A DNA stretch of 64,000 nucleotides. Origin: Physcia stellaris (Eukaryota; Ascomycota; Lecanoromycetes; Caliciales; Physciaceae). This document shows, in pieces, positions 61,799 to 64,000 of the stretch (position 1 is its first letter; every line of letters starts with the position of its first letter). The stretch spans positions 744,001-808,000 of the forward strand of contig JABSSW010000013.1 of NCBI GenBank assembly GCA_018902385.1, in the 5' to 3' direction. The translations under genes and the position numbers were made by a program. The notes beneath the pieces were generated by a model. It searched no databases. It had not been told where the DNA came from and worked only from the letters and a program-made list of their open reading frames with translations.

Positions 61799-62672
61799 AT
61801 GCATTGTCAATACTGTGACCGCGAGCTTCCTGAAACGCTTACAATTAGTCAGCACTATCAGCGATCTACCAGATGCCCTGAGGCTATTCGGCATCGAATC
61901 GCACAATACATTCAAGAAGCTCAAAAACAAGCTGAATTGACCGAGCAAAAGACTGCAAAGCGAGCAAAAATTGAGACCATTGAAAATGCCAAACCAACAC
62001 CAACACCTTGTGATATCGATATATTTGATCCAACACTCATATGTGATATCCTGGAATTTGACCTAAACAACAAAGTGATAGTCTTCCTGCAACACCTTCA
62101 GCAAATCCAACACCAATATCGAAAGTCAGATGTGCTCGACCTATTGTCCAAATGCGTTCGGGACCCTGCTTTCGCATGATTCAATAGTCAATCAAGCTTC
62201 AACACCATACAGAACTTCGACAAAGGCCTGACCTGTGCATTTCCTACATTCGCACCGAAAACGCTCTGCTTCTCCGCAGCGTTTCGACGCCCGACCACCT
62301 GCCCCATATCAGTCTCGCATCACCGCCTACTTCCTGCCTGCAACCAACCAGAAGGCACCGATTAGTCAAGATCTGAAAAACCCGAATCCGAAGAGTTTTC
62401 AGCAGCATACGCCTGCGAAACCGATCCGCCCTGCTTCTGCTCTGCCAGAGAAATCGGCCTTTTCGCCATACAAAAAGCCAAGCATCTCCTACACCTCGCT
62501 GCCGCCTTCGCATGACCTCGACCTACGTCTCCGCCTACGTCTCCGCCGCCCTTTCGATCTCCGACCCCAGATCACGTTTGTTGCACCTGCTTCGATCATT
62601 CCAGCTTCCGCTATGGCCCGTTCAACTACCCACGCCCTAGCCAACGATACCCCTCGAACCGCCGGCCGATGA
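61799..62672 (+). mobile_element. Fossil copy of the PIP-box ORF family (copy 3)
   Basis: Two open stretches. The first (61799-62179) starts MHCQYCDRELPETLTISQHY, a C2H2-like finger, then a helical part and DIDIFDPTLICDI with FLQHLQQIQHQYRKSDVLDL. The second (62235-62672) has the PIP-box QSRITAYF (62310-62333). The middle finger and YLTxxDLxRMF region seen in the other copies are missing. It ends 60 bases before the LTR at 62733 with the purine-rich GAGAGAGAACGAGAAG, which may be a polypurine tract. Broken; treated as a fossil. Confidence 0.65.
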
Positions 62673-62732
62673 GAGGAGTGAAAGAGATGAATTAGTCGCT
62701 TCGAAACGAAGCTGAGAGAGAACGAGAAGTAA

Positions 62733-62949
62733 TGTGACGAACGTGCACCGATTCCAACACCTGGGGCCAACACCTGGCCAGTCACTAGGGCTAACACCCT
62801 TATCTTATCACACCGAGTGGCAGGGCCGGGCCCCGCCTATGACCAAACCTCCTACATATGCCCTGCCAGACCTCCTATGTATTTGCTCCCCACTTCGATA
62901 TCCTCGTGTAGTTATGTATTAGTACCATATCAATGCATGACATCTCACA
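62733..62949 (+). mobile_element. LTR copy B (not hypermutated) of the second LTR family
   Basis: 217 bp from TGTGACGAACGTGCACC to CATGACATCTCACA, rich in CC and GG. It can be read either as the 3' LTR of an element whose 5' LTR is copy A (57281-57496), given the purine tract before it, or as the 5' LTR of an element running off the right edge, given the gag-like frame that follows. Confidence 0.8.
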
Positions 62950-64000
62950 CTTTTTATCATTTTCAATTTTTCATTTTCAATTATAACTCGAAATCATCAC
63001 GAAACAATTTTTTCGAATTTTCTATTTCGATGAAACAACGTCTCAAAACGTTACGCGTCAACGTGAATCGTATGCTGCATAAAATTAACGATAATTTTTT
63101 TGACGAAAATTTCGCTGATCAATTCAAACGTCGTCGATTTGTATCAACGATCGATTTCATAAAAGTGAAAAATGAAAAAATCATTCATTTTCTGAATATC
63201 GTCATCATCGATCAATTGAAATGATGAATCAATCATAAAATCGTCGACTTTTTAAAGAAATTTGATCGATTACGCATCGATCGTGACAATTATTTGAACG
63301 CTTTGACTCAATATCAAAATTTGTACAATATTGTCAACGTCGATCGTGACGAATTGATCAATACGAATGTCGAATTAAATGAAATTCGTCGAAAATTGAA
63401 TATTTTGAAAAGCGAATACGAAAAACAACGTGATTTATTTTTGATCAAGCAAAAAAATTACATTTTTTTGAAAAAAAATCACGACGTTTTGCTGATCAAA
63501 ATTCGCGATCGTGCACGAAATTCGAACGTCGACGATGAAAAAAACGACGATAAAATCAACGTAATTAATTTTTTTCAAAAGAACAAACGACGTTTCAAAA
63601 CACACTCAGATTTTTTTAAATTTATCGATGAAATAGAATTCATTTGACGTGTTTGAAAAACAAAAATACACGATAAAATGACGATCAACGTTGATCATTA
63701 CGACACGAACATGATCGCAATCATTATTGTGATTGATTGAATTGAAAATGATGTCGATGATCACATACAATCGATTCGTGATATTGATATGAATCATTTC
63801 AAAATTTGACATATGATGTTGAAATTTTTGAACATTATTTACGAAAATTTTGATTTCAAACGCAATATGCGTAATCAATTTCGAGCATTAATCATGAATA
63901 TTCAAAATTTTCAATTTTTCTATTTTATTTTTTTTCGTTTTAGCAATTCAATTGACTATAACAAAATCATCAAAATCGAAAAGTTGATGAACAAAATTTT
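62950..64000 (+). mobile_element. AT-rich tract 3: interior of a fossil LTR element with a gag-like frame
   Basis: From about 62930 to the end of the window I find no CC and no GG at all, yet over 40 CpG in the first 540 bases (63001-63540). Plus-strand frames at 63030-63224 (MKQRLKTLRVNVNRMLHKIN) and 63294-63647 (coiled-coil, Lys/Asp-rich, IRRKLNILKSEYEKQRDLFL) look like a degraded Gag-type coiled-coil protein, but no defining motif is present. The element continues beyond the window. Fossil, heavily mutated. Confidence 0.6.

Noticed and set aside
51565-64000. Canonical CpA-type RIP as the cause of the AT-rich tracts
   Set aside because: CpA and CpG are both abundant in the tracts; CC/GG is what is missing, which does not fit standard RIP.
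1-64000. tRNA, rRNA or CRISPR features
   Set aside because: No cloverleaf with a TTCGA/TTCAA T-arm, no rRNA-like sequence and no spaced identical repeats were found by eye; a covariance-model scan would settle tRNAs.

Overview
The window is nuclear DNA of a filamentous ascomycete (Pezizomycotina). Genes lie on both strands without operons. Many are split by short GT-AG introns of about 50-120 bases with CTAAC/CTGAC-like branch sites. The recognisable genes are fungal: VPS52, LSM4, EAF7, carnitine acetyltransferase, a gamma-tubulin complex component, and fungus-restricted families such as DUF7580, DUF6594, fungal rhodopsin-domain and Fungal_N-ankyrin proteins. I cannot assign a class.

Layout. 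1-5.1 kb: the 3' end of VPS52, a single-pass membrane protein, LSM4 and a small secreted protein. 6.5-13.4 kb: a divergent pair, a 1,204-residue C2H2 zinc-finger/tyrosine-phosphatase fusion whose catalytic Cys is Ser, and a DUF7580 protein. 14.6-22 kb: a secreted beta-propeller, an F-box-like protein, a small membrane protein and a rhodopsin-domain gene with one in-frame TGA. 23.7-28.8 kb: a caspase-like protein, two small unrecognised genes, and a DUF6594 protein whose stop codon lies inside the end of a piggyBac-like DNA transposon (28.77-30.83 kb). 31.8-35.5 kb: a strikingly Trp-rich acidic protein and a broken secreted-protein gene. 36.3-42.9 kb: a housekeeping block (carnitine acetyltransferase, EAF7, GCP). 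43-49.3 kb: an ankyrin protein, a Mutator-like MITE and an eight-TM protein. 51.5 kb to the end: an AT-rich, transposon-dominated region.

The AT-rich end is the most unusual part. Three tracts (about 51.57-52.80, 56.03-57.28 and 62.93-64.00 kb) contain almost no CC or GG dinucleotides, yet are full of CpG and keep CpA/TpG. Canonical repeat-induced point mutation (RIP) consumes CpA. Two LTR copies of one family differ in the same way: the first C of CC pairs (and last G of GG) has become T/A while CpA is kept. The same change (TGG to TGA) accounts for the Trp-to-stop codons of the piggyBac transposase and of the rhodopsin-domain gene. This suggests a C-to-T hypermutation process with a CpC preference. 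A young, nearly unmutated non-autonomous LTR element (52,801-56,024) sits inside one tract and so arrived after the damage. Its ORF has related copies at 59-62.7 kb, and all three carry a PCNA-interacting (PIP-box) motif.

In function the window mixes conserved housekeeping genes with an accessory stretch (6.5-28.8 kb) rich in families linked in fungi to allorecognition or cell death: HeLo/DUF7580-like, C2H2 NLR-associated, caspase-like and DUF6594. Exon models were built by eye from splice signals and phase; all listed multi-exon models close in frame.
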